The notes beneath the pieces are model-generated. The model had not been told where the DNA came from. It saw nothing but the letters and a program-made list of their open reading frames with translations, and made no database searches. A DNA stretch of 17,378 nt from CAYJRR01 sp964372275 [NCBI: uncultured bacterium] (GTDB lineage Bacteria; CAYJRR01). Location: contig CAYJRR010000097.1 in NCBI GenBank assembly GCA_964372275.1, positions 1 to 17,378 of the forward strand. The letters run 5' to 3'. Below, piece after piece: positions 1-7,816 of this stretch (its first letter is position 1; each line of letters opens with the position of its first letter). The position numbers and the translations under genes are program-made.

Positions 1-84
1 GACCGTGCCCGCGCCCGCGACCTGGCGGCGCTCGCCGACCTCGAGCTCGCGCTCGGAGAACCCCTTTTCGGAGACGAACGATGA
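1..84 (+). CDS. C-terminal end of a probable CusC/TolC-like outer membrane efflux channel (partial)
   Basis: The first frame is open from the window edge to TGA at 82-84 and encodes 27 residues ending DLELALGEPLFGDER. An Ala/Leu/Asp-rich amphipathic helix followed by a short Gly-Pro tail is how many TolC/CusC-family outer membrane factors end. The stop overlaps the ATG of the adaptor gene (ATGA at 81-84), the arrangement expected if this is the outer-membrane channel of the same tripartite metal pump. Only the tail is visible, so the family call rests mainly on context and helix composition. It could be another helical protein encoded upstream of the adaptor. Confidence 0.55.
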   Translation, partial: DRARARDLAALADLELALGEPLFGDER

Positions 85-1568
85 CGACCGACGAGACCAA
101 GGCCGCCGCGCTTCACGCCCACGACGAGGGGGACGAGCCTCCGCCCCCCGGCGTCCACGTGGCGGCGATCGTCCGCTGGGGGATCATCGCCGTCGCGCTG
201 CTGGCGGCGGCGTGGAGCGTTCTCTCCTGGCTGGGCTTCTTCGGCGCCGTCCGCGGGATGCTGGGCGGGCGCACCGGCCACGTCCACGAGCAGGGGGCGA
301 AGGCGATCTACCAGTGCCCGATGCACCCCGCGATCGTTTCCGACCGGCCGGGCGACTGCCCGATCTGCAGCATGAGCCTGGTGAAGGTGGAGCAGGCAGG
401 CTCGGACGAGCCGACCGAGGACGGGTCGCAGATTCCGGGATTGGCGACGGTGACCTTCACCGACGACAAGATCCAGAAGAGCGGCGTGACCACCGCCGTC
501 GTCGAGCGGGCGACGATCGCCGACCCGGTCCGCACCGTGGCGATGATCGCCGCCGACGAGGGGCGGATCCACAAGGTGCAGACGCGGTTCTCGGGTTGGG
601 TCGAGTCGCTCCGGGTCGCGGAGACCGGACAGAAGGTCTCGAAGGGGGAGGTGCTGGCCGCGATCTACAGTCGCGAGCTGTTCACCGCGCAGCAGGAGTA
701 TCTCCAGGCGCTCGCCTGGTCGAAGGACGGACCGGCGGTCTCCGAGGACCTCTCGCGCCACGCGCGGCAGCGCCTCGAGCTCCTGGGGATCGCCGGGCCT
801 GAGATCGAGGAGATCCGCCGCAAGGGGGAGCCGATCCGGGCGCTGCCGATCCGCGCGCCCGCCGGCGGGTACGTGACCTTCAAAGGGGCGGTGGAGGGGA
901 TCTTCATCGACCCCGGGGCCGAGCTGTTCGAGATCGCCGACCTCTCGCGCGTCTGGGCGTGGGCCGAGATCTACGAGCGGGACCTCCCCCGCGTGCGCGT
1001 CGGACAGCTGGCGGAGGTCACGGTCGCCTCCCTCCCCGGCAAGCGGTTCGCCGGGAAGATCGTCCTCCTCCAGCCGGTGGTCGATCCGCGCAGCCGGACG
1101 GTGCGGGCGCGGATCGAGCTGCCGAACCCGTCGCTCGAGCTCCGCCCCGGCCAATACGGCAACGCATCGATCGCCGCCGAGACGCGCGAGGGACTGGTGG
1201 TGCCGCGCGAGGCGCTGGTCGACACCGGCGAGCACCAGTACGTCTTCGTGGAGGTGTCGCCGGCGCGATTCCAGCCGCGCGTGGTGACGGCCGGCGAGCG
1301 CGGCGATCGGGTCCGGATCCTGGCCGGGCTCGCCGAAGGGGAACGGGTGGTGACCCGCGGCAACTTCCTGGTCGACTCCGAGAGCCGCCTGCGCGCGACG
1401 GCGCAGGCCGCGGCGGAGACCTCGGCGGGACGGCGCACCGACATCCCGATCGACCGTGAAAAGTATCCCGACAAGTACCGGGAGTGGCTGGAGTGCGAGC
1501 GCGTCCATCGCGGGATGGGGACGATGGAACAGGACTGCAAGAACGCCATCCCCGAGCCCTGGAAGTAG
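81..1568 (+). CDS. cusB: CusB-like periplasmic adaptor (membrane fusion protein) of a Cu/Ag efflux system
   Basis: This 495-residue protein links an inner-membrane RND pump to an outer-membrane channel and can hand metal to the pump. A membrane anchor lies at about 27-54. It is followed by a heavy-metal-binding domain at 77-103 with YQCPMHP (77-83) and CPICSMSL (93-100), the Cys/His/Met pattern shared by CusB-type adaptors and copper ATPases. The barrel-sandwich (lipoyl-like) and alpha-hairpin region begins near SGWVESLRV (171-179), and beta-barrel and membrane-proximal domains run to about 436 (GNFLVDSESRLR). The ATG at 81 overlaps the upstream stop and has GGAG at 70-73, seven bases away, which supports this start. 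The last 45 or so residues (451-495) form an unusual charged extension with Cys471 and Cys486 that the core family lacks. The pump gene follows after 9 bases. Confidence 0.93.
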   Translation: MTTDETKAAALHAHDEGDEPPPPGVHVAAIVRWGIIAVALLAAAWSVLSWLGFFGAVRGMLGGRTGHVHEQGAKAIYQCPMHPAIVSDRPGDCPICSMSLVKVEQAGSDEPTEDGSQIPGLATVTFTDDKIQKSGVTTAVVERATIADPVRTVAMIAADEGRIHKVQTRFSGWVESLRVAETGQKVSKGEVLAAIYSRELFTAQQEYLQALAWSKDGPAVSEDLSRHARQRLELLGIAGPEIEEIRRKGEPIRALPIRAPAGGYVTFKGAVEGIFIDPGAELFEIADLSRVWAWAEIYERDLPRVRVGQLAEVTVASLPGKRFAGKIVLLQPVVDPRSRTVRARIELPNPSLELRPGQYGNASIAAETREGLVVPREALVDTGEHQYVFVEVSPARFQPRVVTAGERGDRVRILAGLAEGERVVTRGNFLVDSESRLRATAQAAAETSAGRRTDIPIDREKYPDKYREWLECERVHRGMGTMEQDCKNAIPEPWK

Positions 1569-1572
1569 GAGG
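1568..1572 (+). promoter_or_regulatory. Shine-Dalgarno site for the CusA-like gene
   Basis: GGAGG lies five bases upstream of the GTG at 1578, and its first G is the last base of the cusB stop codon TAG. It decides the non-ATG start of the pump gene and implies coupled translation. Confidence 0.8.
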
Positions 1573-1577
1573 CCGCC

Positions 1578-4500
1578 GTGATCGAAAAGATCATCGAACT
1601 CTCCGCGCGCAACCGCTTCCTGGTGCTGCTCCTGACCGCGTTCGCGGCGGTAGCCGGGTGGTGGTCGTTCCGGAACACGCCGGTCGACGCCATCCCCGAC
1701 CTCTCCGATCCGCAGGTGATCGTCTTCACCGAGTGGATGGGGCGCAGTCCGACGCTGGTCGAGGACCAGGTGACCTATCCGATCGTGTCGGGCCTCCTGG
1801 CCGCGCCGAAGGTCACCGACGTGCGCGGCTTCTCGATGTTCGGGATGAGCTTCATCTACGTCGTCTTCGAAGAGGGGACCGACCTCTATTGGGCACGCTC
1901 GCGCGTGCTCGAGTACCTGAGCGCGATCCAGCGGACGTTGCCCGCCGACGCCGCGCCGACGCTCGGTCCCGACGCCACCGGGATCGGGTGGGTCTTCTCG
2001 TACGCGCTGGTCGACCGGAGCGGGAAGCACGACCTCGCCGATCTGCGCACCTTCCAGGACTTCTCGCTTCGCTACGCGGTCGCGTCGGTCCCGGGCGTGG
2101 CGGAGGTCGCCTCGGTCGGCGGTTACCAGAAGCAGTACCAGGTCACGGTCGATCCCGACCGGCTGCGTGGGTACGACGTGACCCTGCCGGAGGTGGTCTC
2201 GGCGATCCGGCGCAGCAACAGCGACGTCGGTGGCCGCATCGTCGAGATGAGCCAGCGCGAGTACTACGTGCGCGGGCGCGGCTACGTGACCGACCTCGCC
2301 GACGTGGAGAACGTGGTCGTCCGCGCCACCGAAGGGGGGACGCCGATCCTGGTGAAGGACGTCGGCGAGGTCCGTTTCGGGCCCGACATCCGGCGGGGGC
2401 TCGCGGAGCTCGACGGCAACGGCGAGACGGTCGGCGCGATCGTCGTGATGCGGTACGGCGAGAACGCGCGCGAGGTGATCGAGCGCGTGAAGCGGAAGCT
2501 CGAAGAGGCCAAGAGCTCCTTCCCCGACGGCGTGGAGGCGGTCGTCACCTACGACCGGTCGAGCCTGATCGACCGCGCGGCGGAGACCCTGAACCACGCG
2601 CTCCTGGAGGAGATGCTGGTCGTCGCGCTGGTGATCGGCCTGTTCCTCCTCCATGCGCGGAGCACGCTGGTGGCGGCGATCGCCATCCCGCTCGGGGTGC
2701 TGATCTCCTTCGTGCCGATGCGGCTGACCGGCATGACCAGCAACATCATGAGCCTGGGCGGGATCGCGATCGCCATCGGAGCCATGGTCGACGCGGCGAT
2801 CGTGATGGTGGAGAACGCCCACAAGCGCCTGGAGCACGCACCGCCCGGCGCGAATCGCCGCGAGGTGCTGATCGAGGCGGCGAAGGAGGCGGGACCCGCG
2901 ATCTTCTTCTCGCTCTTGATCATCACCGTCGCCTTCCTGCCGATCTTCACCCTCCCCGGCCAGGGCGGGCGCCTCTTCAAGCCGCTCGCCTACACGAAGA
3001 CCTTCGTCATGGCGGCCGGCGCGCTTCTCTCGATCACGCTGATCCCGGCGCTGCTCGAGCTGTTCGTCCGCGGAAAGATCCACCCGGAGGCGCGGCACCC
3101 GGTGTCGAAGTTCGTCATCCGCGGTTACGAGCCGTTCGTGTACGTGGCGCTTCGCAATCCGAAGACCACGGTGCTGATCGGTTTGGCCGCGCTGGTCTCG
3201 GCGGTGCCCCTCTTCCTGCGGCTCGGGTCCGAGTTCATGCCCCCCTTGAACGAAGGGGACATGCTCTACATGCCGATCACCTATCCGAACATCTCGCTGG
3301 AGGAGGCCAAGTCGCAGCTCCAGCTCCAGGACCGGATCCTCCGGGAGACGCCGGAGGTGAAGAGCGTCTTCGGCAAGGTCGGGCGCGCGGAGAGCCCCAC
3401 CGACCCGGCGCCGATCACCATGGTCGAGACCGTGGTGCAGCTCAAACCGACCGAGGAATGGCGCACGATCCACGTCGATCGCTGGTGGTCGTTCCTCCCG
3501 TCGTTCCTCGAGCCGCCGTTCCGCCTCGTCTGGCCGGACGAGCGGCGCATCGGATGGCAGGAGCTGATCCAGGACCTCGACATGAAGATGCAGTTCCCGG
3601 GGTGGACCAACGCCTGGACGATGCCGATCAAGACGCGGGTCGACATGTTGACCACCGGGATCCGCACCCCGATCGGGATCAAGGTGTTCGGCAAGGACCT
3701 GGACGAGATCGAGCGCATCGGGATCGACCTGGAGTCGGTGATCGCCCCGATCCCGGGAACGCGCAGCGTCCTCTACGAGCGGAACCTCGGCGGCCTCTAC
3801 ATCGACATCGTCCCCCGGCGCGAGGCGCTCGCGCGCCACGGCCTCACCGTCGGCGACGTGCAGGAGATCATCGAAGCGGCGCTCGGCGGGAGCGTCGTCA
3901 CCACCACCGTCGAAGGGCGGAACCGGTTCAGCGTGAACGTCCGCTATCCGCGCGATCTGCGCGACGACCTCGACCGGATCCGGGAGATCCTGGTCCCGAT
4001 CGGCGGATCGCCGGGGGGCGGCGGAACGAACGGGATGAACGGGATGAAGGGGGCCGACGCGAGACCGGCATCGCCGCCGTCGACGCGTCTCGCGGACGGC
4101 GCGAGGAGATGGCCGCCGCGAGGGATCCTCTTGGCGCAGATGGAGATGGGCGGAGGTCGCCAGGGGGGCGTGTCGACGTCGAGGCCCGGGCTCCCCGAGA
4201 TCGGCGGGATGGCGACCGATGCCATGCCGGCGATGCCCACGATGCGCCCGATGAACGACGGGATGGCGGAGAGCGGGATGCGCCCGATGCCCGGCGGAGC
4301 CGGCGCGTCGGCCGCCGGGGGGTCCCGCTCCGGCCCGGGCGCCACTTCGAGCCGCGTCGCGCACGTCCCGCTCGGCCAGCTCGCCGACGTGCGGATCGTG
4401 GGCGGCCCGCCGATGGTGCGGGACGAGGACGGTCTGCTCGTCGGTTACGTCTACGTCGACATCGACCTGGCGCAGCGCGACATCGGCGGCTACGTGCACG

Positions 4501-5375
4501 AGGCCAAGGCGGCGGTGGAGGAGGCACGGAAAGCGGGGCGACTGGGACTGCCGAGCGGCTACTACCTGAAGTGGACCGGTCAGTACGAGCTGCTGGAGGA
4601 GATGGTGCGGCGCATGAAGGTGGTGGTGCCGCTCACCTTCGGGATCGTGGTGCTGCTGCTCTTCCTCCACTTCCGGAACGTCCTGGAGGTGCTGATCGTC
4701 CTGCTGTCGATCCCGTTCGCGCTCGTCGGGAGCGTCTGGCTCCTCTACCTGCTCGACTACCGGCTGTCGACGGCGGTGTGGGTCGGCATCATCGCGTTGG
4801 TCGGTCTCGCCGCGCAGACGGGGATCGTGATGATCGTCTACATCGACCACGCCTACGAGCGGCGGAAGCGCGCGGGGAAGATCCGCGATCTCTACGACAT
4901 CATCCGCGCCCACACCGAAGGGACGGTGCAGCGCGTCCGCCCGAAGCTGATGACCGTCTCGACGATGCTCATCGGGTTGGTCCCGCTCCTCTGGGCCTCC
5001 GGAAGCGGCGCCGACGTGATGAAGCGGATCGCGGCGCCGATGGTCGGGGGACTGCTCACCTCGGCCTTCCTGACGCTGGAGATCATCCCGGTGATCTACA
5101 CCTACTGGCGCCGGGAGCAGCTCCTGTGGGAACGGCTCGAGGAGCGGCGGGACGAGGGCCTCGCGCGGCTGAAGGTCTTCGCCTACGGTCTGGCGGCGGT
5201 GGGAACGGCGTTTGCCGGAATCGGCGTCCTGGCGATCGTGCTCTCGCTCTCGCGAACCTGGGCCGCGACGCTTTCCATCGGCTTGATCCTGCTCGGCGCC
5301 GCCGGCATTGCCGGCTACGTGCGCGAGCGCGCGCCGGCGGTGCGCGCGCTGGCCGCGGCCAAGGTGCGGTGGTGA
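1578..5375 (+). CDS. cusA: CusA-like heavy-metal RND efflux pump (Cu(I)/Ag(I)) with Met-rich insert
   Basis: This 1265-residue inner-membrane proton/metal antiporter of the HME-RND family is about 200 residues longer than E. coli CusA. Met565, Met615 and Met690 align by their motifs (GDMLYMP, ITMVET, RVDMLTTG) with E. coli M573, M623 and M672, the substrate methionine cluster, so Cu(I)/Ag(I) is the likely cargo. The relay residues Asp405 (AMVDAAIVMVENAHK) and Lys1123 (RVRPK) are kept, but E. coli Glu939 is matched by Gln1080 (AAQTG). An insert at 811-928 is rich in Met and Gly. The C-terminus extends about 88 residues past the usual end (near 1177) with two hydrophobic segments at 1200-1224 and 1229-1248. 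The GTG start has a strong GGAGG site. The gene sits between the adaptor and an exported protein of unknown function. Confidence 0.95.
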   Translation: MIEKIIELSARNRFLVLLLTAFAAVAGWWSFRNTPVDAIPDLSDPQVIVFTEWMGRSPTLVEDQVTYPIVSGLLAAPKVTDVRGFSMFGMSFIYVVFEEGTDLYWARSRVLEYLSAIQRTLPADAAPTLGPDATGIGWVFSYALVDRSGKHDLADLRTFQDFSLRYAVASVPGVAEVASVGGYQKQYQVTVDPDRLRGYDVTLPEVVSAIRRSNSDVGGRIVEMSQREYYVRGRGYVTDLADVENVVVRATEGGTPILVKDVGEVRFGPDIRRGLAELDGNGETVGAIVVMRYGENAREVIERVKRKLEEAKSSFPDGVEAVVTYDRSSLIDRAAETLNHALLEEMLVVALVIGLFLLHARSTLVAAIAIPLGVLISFVPMRLTGMTSNIMSLGGIAIAIGAMVDAAIVMVENAHKRLEHAPPGANRREVLIEAAKEAGPAIFFSLLIITVAFLPIFTLPGQGGRLFKPLAYTKTFVMAAGALLSITLIPALLELFVRGKIHPEARHPVSKFVIRGYEPFVYVALRNPKTTVLIGLAALVSAVPLFLRLGSEFMPPLNEGDMLYMPITYPNISLEEAKSQLQLQDRILRETPEVKSVFGKVGRAESPTDPAPITMVETVVQLKPTEEWRTIHVDRWWSFLPSFLEPPFRLVWPDERRIGWQELIQDLDMKMQFPGWTNAWTMPIKTRVDMLTTGIRTPIGIKVFGKDLDEIERIGIDLESVIAPIPGTRSVLYERNLGGLYIDIVPRREALARHGLTVGDVQEIIEAALGGSVVTTTVEGRNRFSVNVRYPRDLRDDLDRIREILVPIGGSPGGGGTNGMNGMKGADARPASPPSTRLADGARRWPPRGILLAQMEMGGGRQGGVSTSRPGLPEIGGMATDAMPAMPTMRPMNDGMAESGMRPMPGGAGASAAGGSRSGPGATSSRVAHVPLGQLADVRIVGGPPMVRDEDGLLVGYVYVDIDLAQRDIGGYVHEAKAAVEEARKAGRLGLPSGYYLKWTGQYELLEEMVRRMKVVVPLTFGIVVLLLFLHFRNVLEVLIVLLSIPFALVGSVWLLYLLDYRLSTAVWVGIIALVGLAAQTGIVMIVYIDHAYERRKRAGKIRDLYDIIRAHTEGTVQRVRPKLMTVSTMLIGLVPLLWASGSGADVMKRIAAPMVGGLLTSAFLTLEIIPVIYTYWRREQLLWERLEERRDEGLARLKVFAYGLAAVGTAFAGIGVLAIVLSLSRTWAATLSIGLILLGAAGIAGYVRERAPAVRALAAAKVRW
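4008..4361 (+). other. Met/Gly-rich insert inside the CusA-like pump (residues about 811-928)
   Basis: Between REILVP and HVPLGQLADV, which are nearly adjacent in ordinary CusA proteins, lie about 118 extra residues. They include 12 methionines, many in GM, PM or AM pairs (NGMNGMKG, QMEMGGG, DAMPAMPTMRPM), with many Gly, Pro and Ala and no Cys or His. The nearby AACGGGATG unit is directly repeated at 4028-4045. The reading frame continues on both sides, so this is an in-frame insertion. By homology it lies in the periplasmic porter domain, where spaced methionines could bind Cu(I) or Ag(I). The metal role is inference. Confidence 0.8.
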
Positions 5376-6400
5376 CGCGGCGGGCGCAGCTTGGAAGCGG
5401 ATGGTCGTTCGCGGTGGTGACGCGCCGATTGCGGCTCCGGAACCGGGCGTCGCCCGCCGCTGCCGCGGCGATCGCGGGAGCGCTCGCGGCGACGATCGCG
5501 GCACCGGCGACGGCCATTGCGGACGGCGACCCGAGCGAGCCGTGTCACCTGCTCTGCGTGAACGACGCCGGCCGGACCGAGGCCCCCGCGCGCGGGGAGC
5601 GGCCCCCCGGAGGGCGATTCCTCGTCCGCGTGTCGACCGCCTACCTGGAGCCGATCGGGATCTACGCCGAGCGCCGCTACCTCGCGCGGCCGCCCGGCAG
5701 TCGCGCCTTCGCCGTGCAGGTCGTCCCCTCGGTGACCTGGCTTCCGCGCCGCGATCTCGCCGTGACCGCCGGCGGGTCGGTGGAGCACAACCGATCGCGG
5801 GGCGTGGTGCTGCCGACCCTCCTCCCGCGGGACGAACCCCACGCCGAGACGGCCCCCGGGCGGCCGTTCATCTCGATCCGGACGCTTCTTGCGCCGTCGG
5901 CCGGCGCCGAGCCGTGGATCGGCCTCGGCTACGCCCTCTCCGATCCGATCGGCACCGTGGCGGTCGAAGAGTCGCTGCGGACGACGCCGCAGACCGGGGT
6001 CGAAGCGCTCGGCGTCGGCACCGACGACCTCTACGTCACCGGCGAGCTGTTCGCCCGGCCGAGACCGGGATGGGAGGCGTCGACGCGCGGCGAGCTGCGC
6101 CTCCACGCGCTGCCGCGGGGCGAACGTCTCTACGCCACCACCGTCGCCTACGGCGCCTGGCTCGGACGCGAGCTCGACCCGGCCTGGACCGTCGGCCTCC
6201 TCGCCGGCGGATACCGCACGATCTTCCACACCCTCCCGATCCAGCAGGCGACGGTGCTCGCGGTCACGCCGACGGTTTCCCGGAGGATCGGTCGCAGCCG
6301 CATCTCGATCGGCGTCGGCGGCACCCTTCCCGGAGCCGCCCTCAACCGGAACGCGCTCCGGATCGTCACGATGCAAGCGGCGGTCGACGCGGCCTTCTAG
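5372..6400 (+). CDS. Exported protein of unknown function, probable outer-membrane beta-barrel, last gene of the cus operon
   Basis: This protein of 342 residues belongs to no family I recognise. With the GTG at 5372 (AAGG at 5361-5364, GTGA overlap with the cusA stop), an Arg-rich N-terminus precedes an Ala-rich hydrophobic core ending ATAIA/DGD near residue 50, which is a signal peptide. A second GTG at 5414 would give a more usual 36-residue signal and is a real alternative. The mature part starts with a CHLLC motif (58-62). It continues with alternating short strands such as RFLVRVSTAYL, FAVQVVPSVTWL, WTVGLLAGGYRTIF and RISIGVGGTL. It ends in Phe (VDAAF), as outer-membrane barrels often do. 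Its place in the operon suggests an envelope role in metal handling, but the substrate is unknown. It converges on the MATE gene with 12 bases between stops. Confidence 0.8.
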   Translation: MTRRAQLGSGWSFAVVTRRLRLRNRASPAAAAAIAGALAATIAAPATAIADGDPSEPCHLLCVNDAGRTEAPARGERPPGGRFLVRVSTAYLEPIGIYAERRYLARPPGSRAFAVQVVPSVTWLPRRDLAVTAGGSVEHNRSRGVVLPTLLPRDEPHAETAPGRPFISIRTLLAPSAGAEPWIGLGYALSDPIGTVAVEESLRTTPQTGVEALGVGTDDLYVTGELFARPRPGWEASTRGELRLHALPRGERLYATTVAYGAWLGRELDPAWTVGLLAGGYRTIFHTLPIQQATVLAVTPTVSRRIGRSRISIGVGGTLPGAALNRNALRIVTMQAAVDAAF

Positions 6401-6412
6401 GCGGGATCGAAG

Positions 6413-7816
6413 TCACGCGGCCCGGCGATCCTCGACGCGCATCGAGCGGCCCGGGCCGGCCAGCCCGACGTACGCCACCAGCAGCGCGGCGACGACGGCG
6501 ATCCCCAGCGCCAACCCCCACCACAATCCGGCAAGTCCGAACCCGGCGCGGAGCGAGAGCCACCAGGCGAGCGGCAGCGCGATCAGGTAGTAGCCGACGA
6601 AGTTGAACCACGCCGCCGGCCGGGTGCGGCCCATGCCGCGCAGGATCCCGCCCCCGACCACCTGCACGCCGTCGAACAGCTGGAAGGCGGCGGCGATCGG
6701 AAGGAGGCCGGCCGCGGCCGCCGCCACCTCGAGATCCGGGGTGTAGATCCGCGGGAGTCCTTCCCGGAACAGCAGGAAGAGCGCCGCCGACGCCACCATC
6801 ACCGCCGCGCCGAGCGCGAAGGCGACCCACGCGCTCCGCTGCGCGCCGGCCGGATCGCCCGCGCCGATCCGATTCCCGACCAGCGCCGCCGCACCGATCG
6901 AGATCCCGAGCGGTACCATGAACGAGACGGCCGCCAGATTCAGCACGACCGAGTGCGCGCCGAGCGGCGCCGTCCCCATCTTCCCCGCGAAAAAGGTCGC
7001 CGCGTGGAAGGCCCACATCTCGAGGCCCAGCTGCACGCCGACCGGGATCCCGAACCGGAGGACCGTCGCCAGCCCGGCGGCGCGGAACGACTCCCGACTC
7101 CACGGCGTCCAGGCGCCGCGGTGGAGGCCGAAGAGCGCGATCCAGGCGGCGAGTCCCGCCCCCATCAGCAGGCGGGTGAGGGCGCTGCTGACGCCGGCCC
7201 CCACGAGTCCCATCGCCGGAAATCCGAGATGGCCGAAGATGAAGACCCAGTTGAGGGCGGCGTTGGCGACGTTGGCGATCAGCACGATCCACAGCGGCGG
7301 CAAGGTCCTCCCTTGCGCCATCAGGTACTGCCGCAAGGCGATGAACCCGAGGAATCCGGGGATGCTCACGATCTGCACGCGCACGTAGCGGTGGGCTTCG
7401 GCAGCGATGGCCGGATCCTGTCCAAGGAGCCTCAACCCCGGCTCCGTCAGCGCCCAGGCGATCCCCACCCCCACGCTCGCGAGGAGCGCGACGACCAGGC
7501 CCCGCTGCAGACCCAGCGCGACGCCGCGGCCGTCGCGCGCGCCGTGCGCCTGCGAGACGATCGGGTCGATCCCGAGGACGATCCCCATGCCGACGATCAG
7601 CGTCCCCATGATCCAGGCGTTCGCCACCGCCGACGCCGCCAGCGCCGTCCGGCTGACGCGCGCCACCATCAGCATGTCGACGACACCCAAGCCCATCATC
7701 CCGAGCTGCGCGACGATCACCGGGAAGGCGAGGCGGGTGAGCGAGCGCGCGTCGGCCCACGCGGCCGGCCAGGACCGCGCGGCCGCCGCAGGGGTCGCCA
7801 TCGCCGACGGATTCAT
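6413..7816 (-). CDS. MATE-family multidrug/sodium (proton) antiporter
   Basis: This 467-residue polytopic inner-membrane exporter is the normal length for NorM/DinF-type MATE proteins, which expel cationic drugs in exchange for Na+ or H+. Hydrophobic segments fill the protein from about residue 28 to 455 and form two similar halves. Recognisable family positions include VDMLMVARV (46-54), DPIVSQAHGA (84-93), ALVGNRIGAGD (311-321) and FDGVQVVGGGILRGMGRT (381-398). The ATG at 7816 overlaps the stop of the methyltransferase gene (ATGA) and has GAGGG just upstream. A second ATG at 7801 (residue 6) has no visible ribosome site. The gene is the last of a leftward operon. The substrate cannot be told from sequence, and the exact MATE subfamily is uncertain. 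Confidence 0.93.
   Translation of the reverse strand: MNPSAMATPAAAARSWPAAWADARSLTRLAFPVIVAQLGMMGLGVVDMLMVARVSRTALAASAVANAWIMGTLIVGMGIVLGIDPIVSQAHGARDGRGVALGLQRGLVVALLASVGVGIAWALTEPGLRLLGQDPAIAAEAHRYVRVQIVSIPGFLGFIALRQYLMAQGRTLPPLWIVLIANVANAALNWVFIFGHLGFPAMGLVGAGVSSALTRLLMGAGLAAWIALFGLHRGAWTPWSRESFRAAGLATVLRFGIPVGVQLGLEMWAFHAATFFAGKMGTAPLGAHSVVLNLAAVSFMVPLGISIGAAALVGNRIGAGDPAGAQRSAWVAFALGAAVMVASAALFLLFREGLPRIYTPDLEVAAAAAGLLPIAAAFQLFDGVQVVGGGILRGMGRTRPAAWFNFVGYYLIALPLAWWLSLRAGFGLAGLWWGLALGIAVVAALLVAYVGLAGPGRSMRVEDRRAA

Noticed and set aside
4008-4361. The odd segment in cusA as a frameshift, intron or mobile insertion
   Set aside because: The frame is kept, no terminal repeats or intron features are visible, and the Met/Gly composition is too regular for random sequence.
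3928-4527. A 199-codon - strand frame opposite the Met-rich insert
   Set aside because: It is Arg/Ser/Pro-rich with no ribosome site and lies wholly inside the conserved pump gene.
1484-6400. A single 1638-codon open frame on the + strand covering cusA and the next gene
   Set aside because: Up to about 5370 it is the shifted frame of cusA and gives Arg/Gly/Pro-rich sequence without domains. Only the part from 5372 on is a real gene.
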